This document shows positions 61,600 through 64,000 of a stretch of 64,000 bases of DNA, piece by piece. This DNA comes from Methylotenera_A sp044222005 (lineage in GTDB: Bacteria; Pseudomonadota; Gammaproteobacteria; Burkholderiales; Methylophilaceae): contig JBGANY010000002.1 in assembly GCA_044222005.1 (NCBI GenBank), positions 1 to 64,000 on the forward strand. Reading direction: 5' to 3'. A model generated the notes under the pieces. It made no database searches. It was not told the DNA's origin and saw only the letters and a list, made by a program, of their open reading frames with translations. Each line of letters begins with the position of its first letter. The first letter of the stretch is position 1. A program made the position numbers and the translations under genes.

Positions 61600-62655
61600 A
61601 TGATAATTCGCAACACTTTACTCTCAAAAATACTAATTAAAATATTGTTAGTTTTATCTTTTGCCGGCTCTTTCATTTTTACTAACTCAGTTGCATTTGC
61701 CAACGAACTCAAAGACATTTCACAGTTAGCCGAAAGTGGCCAGCAAGCTGCCGCGCTGGAGCGCATTAATACTTATTTGGCTGCCAACCCGCGCGATGCG
61801 CAGGCGATGTTCATGAAAGGCATTATTTTAGCCGAGAGCGGCAAACGTGATGATGCGATTAAATCATTCACCGATTTGACCGAAAAGTATCCCAACCTGC
61901 CGGAACCATACAATAATCTTGCGGTTTTGTACGCCGATGCTGGCCAATACGATAAAGCCAAAAAAGCGCTGGAAACCGCCATCAAAACGCATCCAAGCTA
62001 CGCAACCGCCCATGAAAACCTGGGGGACATTTATGCGCGCATGGCTTCTGAGGCTTATGACAAGGCGCTGCAGCTGGATAACGGCAATGCGCGCGCGCAA
62101 AGCAAATTATCGATGATTAAAGATTTGTTTGGCACCGGTAATAAAACCGCACTTGCTGCAAAGTCGAATGATGTCAAGACAGACTCGAACAAACCAACCA
62201 AAACCGGCACTTTGCCGATTCGCCCAGCAGATAAAAAAATTGAGCCCGTTAAACCAGTTGCTGACCTTAAACCAGCCGACGACGTTAAGCCAGCTGCTGA
62301 CGCTGGGGCAATTGAAGAACAAAATATTACCGATGCGGTAAACAATTGGGCAAAAGCATGGTCTAGTAAAGACCTGGATAAATATTTTGCCAGCTATGCA
62401 GACAGTTTCAAACCGGCCAAAGGTGAAAGCCGTAAAGCCTGGGAGCAAACTCGCCGCGAGCGCATCAGCAAACCGGCAAGCATCAATGTTGAACTGGCAA
62501 ACCAGAAAGTTGTAATGGATGGCAGCGACAACGCAAAAGTGACCTTTAAGCAGACCTATGTTGCAAATGGTAAACCCATTCGTACCAATAAGACATTAAT
62601 GCTTAAAAAGACGAATGGCGCTTGGTTAATCGATCAAGAAATTGCATTGAATTGA
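61600..62655 (+). CDS. Exported TPR protein with NTF2-like C-terminal domain
   Basis: A 351-aa exported protein: signal peptide to about residue 34 (AFA-NEL), three or four TPR units (about 38-170; NLAVLYADAGQYDKAKKALE is a clear one), a Lys/Pro/Asp-rich linker (about 180-240) and a C-terminal domain (about 245-351) that begins NNWAKAWSSKDLDKYFASYA. That last domain resembles the NTF2/SnoaL-like Cds6 fold and is shared with the next gene. It is divergent from cysS. The pairing with an L,D-transpeptidase suggests a cell-wall role. Confidence 0.82.
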   Translation: MIIRNTLLSKILIKILLVLSFAGSFIFTNSVAFANELKDISQLAESGQQAAALERINTYLAANPRDAQAMFMKGIILAESGKRDDAIKSFTDLTEKYPNLPEPYNNLAVLYADAGQYDKAKKALETAIKTHPSYATAHENLGDIYARMASEAYDKALQLDNGNARAQSKLSMIKDLFGTGNKTALAAKSNDVKTDSNKPTKTGTLPIRPADKKIEPVKPVADLKPADDVKPAADAGAIEEQNITDAVNNWAKAWSSKDLDKYFASYADSFKPAKGESRKAWEQTRRERISKPASINVELANQKVVMDGSDNAKVTFKQTYVANGKPIRTNKTLMLKKTNGAWLIDQEIALN

Positions 62656-62683
62656 TTTTTACTGAAATGAACTAAAGATTGAA

Positions 62684-63952
62684 ATGTTTTTAACTCAAAA
62701 AGTTAAGTTTCTAAAAGTCATTTTTGTAGTGGCATGTGTCGTATTGCCCTGGAACGCCACGGCCGTGAATCACGGCAGCTTGGTAGACCAGTTGCTTAGC
62801 AATAAATTTGGGAGGAACCTCGTCGAAAGCCTGCTGGTAAAAAGCCTGCTGGAAATCACCCAAGGTAAAACCAGACAAGCGCTCAACACGGTGAACGATC
62901 TCATTCGCACTGCACCAAACTTCAAGCTGGCCTATCTTATCCGCGGCGACCTGCTTGCTTCGCAAGGGCGCGCACTGGCGACATTAGGCGATTCCAGCGC
63001 AGTCATCCCGGACAGCACTACCAGCAGCGAGGAAATTAAAGGCTTAAGGGATGAAGCCCGCACCCGTATTGAATACTATTTGTCTGAAAAGAAAACATCG
63101 CAGCAACCTAACCTGCTTGTTAAATTGAGCGATGAACAGGGGCATTTGATCGTTGTAGATACGGCCAAGTCACGCCTGTTTTTGTACAAAAAGGTGGATG
63201 GCGCTTTACAGTATGTCACTGATTATTATGTCACGGTTGGCAAGAATGGCGTCGGCAAACAAGTCCAGGGAGACAAGCGCACACCACTGGGTGTTTATTT
63301 TGCCGGGCAAAAACTCACTCAGCCATTAGCGGACATGTATGGTGACGCTGCGTATCCGCTGAATTACCCAAATGAACTGGACAAACATCAAAACAAAAAT
63401 GGTTCTGGCATCTGGCTGCACGGCACGCCCACGGATACTTACAGCCGCCCGCCACGCGCCAGCGATGGCTGCGTAGTGCTAAGCAACCCTGACCTGAAAG
63501 CTTTACAACCCATTTTACAGTCTGGCAAAACGCCTGTGATTATTGCGAATAATCTGGAATGGGTGGACAGCAGCAAATCCAACGAAAAATTGGAAGCGCA
63601 AAAAGCCAGAATGCAGGCCCTGCAAAAAACCATAGAAGACTGGCGCCAGGATTGGGCCTCGCAAAACACTGGCGAATACTTGGGCCATTATTCTAAAAAG
63701 TTTTTTTACAGCGATGGCGGTTTTAACAAATGGGCAGAATACAAGCGCGGCATTCAGGCAGCCAAATCCAAGGTATCGATTCAGCTTGAAGACATCAGCA
63801 TGTTTGGCTATCCGGATTCTGAACAACTCATTATCGTGGTTAATTTCGAGCAGGATTTTAAAAGTTCATCCTTGCAAAATAAAATGCGTAAGCGCCAATA
63901 CTGGGTGAATGAAGATAATCAATGGAAAATAATCTATGAAGGCGCTGGCTGA
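62684..63952 (+). CDS. L,D-transpeptidase (YkuD) with NTF2-like C-terminal domain
   Basis: A 422-aa periplasmic protein with a signal peptide (to about residue 27), a TPR-like region (about 30-110), a YkuD domain (about 145-285) and an NTF2-like domain (about 300-422). The YkuD active site is complete: HGTP and SDGCVVLSN with the catalytic Cys. Such enzymes make 3-3 murein crosslinks or attach proteins to murein. The C-terminal WRQDWASQNTGEYLGHYS echoes the equivalent start in the upstream TPR gene (28 bp before). The stop overlaps the next ATG (TGATG). Confidence 0.88.
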   Translation: MFLTQKVKFLKVIFVVACVVLPWNATAVNHGSLVDQLLSNKFGRNLVESLLVKSLLEITQGKTRQALNTVNDLIRTAPNFKLAYLIRGDLLASQGRALATLGDSSAVIPDSTTSSEEIKGLRDEARTRIEYYLSEKKTSQQPNLLVKLSDEQGHLIVVDTAKSRLFLYKKVDGALQYVTDYYVTVGKNGVGKQVQGDKRTPLGVYFAGQKLTQPLADMYGDAAYPLNYPNELDKHQNKNGSGIWLHGTPTDTYSRPPRASDGCVVLSNPDLKALQPILQSGKTPVIIANNLEWVDSSKSNEKLEAQKARMQALQKTIEDWRQDWASQNTGEYLGHYSKKFFYSDGGFNKWAEYKRGIQAAKSKVSIQLEDISMFGYPDSEQLIIVVNFEQDFKSSSLQNKMRKRQYWVNEDNQWKIIYEGAG

Positions 63953-64000
63953 TGCAAAACATTAAGCTTTTTCTTTTTGGTGTATTACTTGCCTGCACAG
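63952..64000 (+). CDS. Start of an exported protein (cut by the window end)
   Basis: The ATG at 63952 overlaps the stop of the L,D-transpeptidase gene. Sixteen residues are visible, MQNIKLFLFGVLLACT, a typical signal-peptide start with a possible lipobox-like end. The tight coupling suggests a third member of the envelope operon. In related bacteria a peptidyl-prolyl isomerase often follows, but nothing here proves it. Confidence 0.55.
   Translation, partial: MQNIKLFLFGVLLACT

Noticed and set aside
1..64000. CRISPR arrays, tRNA or rRNA genes, phage genes
   Set aside because: No regularly spaced repeats, no cloverleaf-like or rRNA-like stretches and no phage or transposase proteins were seen.

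Overview
The window reads as a chromosomal housekeeping region of a betaproteobacterium. The gene families, the gene orders (bioBFHCD; yibN-grxC-secB-gpsA facing gpmI-envC; pilD-coaE-zapD-yacG; murJ-ribF-ileS-lspA) and the moderate base composition suggest a methylotroph of the Methylophilaceae (Methylotenera-like). That placement is inference from gene content; no rRNA or tRNA gene is present to confirm it. I found no transposase, phage gene, CRISPR array, rRNA or tRNA.

Layout. 1-9578 (+): adk, a DUF2189 membrane protein, an ArnT-like glycosyltransferase, a damaged leuS, lptE, holA, proA, a membrane hydrolase-like gene and nadD. 9560-14034 (-): the biotin operon bioB-F-H-C-D. 14091-15296 (+): comF and trmL. 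15300-18068 (-): yibN-grxC-secB-SH3 protein-gpsA, facing gpmI and envC (+). 21080-25952 (-): an HExxH protein, yjbQ, a lipoprotein, a lytic transglycosylase and a damaged clpB with a heat-shock promoter. 26175-30414 (+): two c-di-GMP enzymes. 30411-33996 (-): a TonB receptor and a Cys/His-rich BNR-repeat protein, divergent from a RegB/RegA-type redox two-component pair. 36058-38097: DUF808, DUF1905, a MITE-like hairpin and a sulfite-oxidase-like protein. 38108-43886 (-): lspA, ileS, ribF, murJ. Then rpsT (+) and, on the minus strand, purK, purE, proB, obgE, rpmA and rplU. 53957-56963 (+): pilD, coaE, zapD, yacG and a copper chaperone. 56947-61461 (-): nudix/thiE, an ATPase, argJ, cysS. 61600-64000 (+): two envelope proteins with matching C-terminal domains and the start of a third gene.

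The strongest anomaly is a 2,387-bp segment (ispB promoter, ispB, a methyltransferase, a small hypothetical gene) present twice, at 48990-51376 and 51505-53891, apparently identical. The first copy sits inside rplU, exactly between codons 23 and 24, and separates the L21 N-terminus (51377-51445) from the rest (48746-48991). Two more core genes carry clean deletions: leuS has lost about 46 codons including the HIGH motif, and clpB has lost part of its last helix with a frameshift. Three lesions in normally essential or highly conserved genes, with no mobile element nearby, mean that misassembly must be excluded before any biological reading.

The most promising biology is the intergenic region at 33997-34181. 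A perfect 15-bp palindrome there resembles a RegA/PrrA/RegR binding site and lies between the RegB/RegA-type operon and a TonB receptor/BNR operon. This suggests redox-controlled uptake of a metal or other cofactor.
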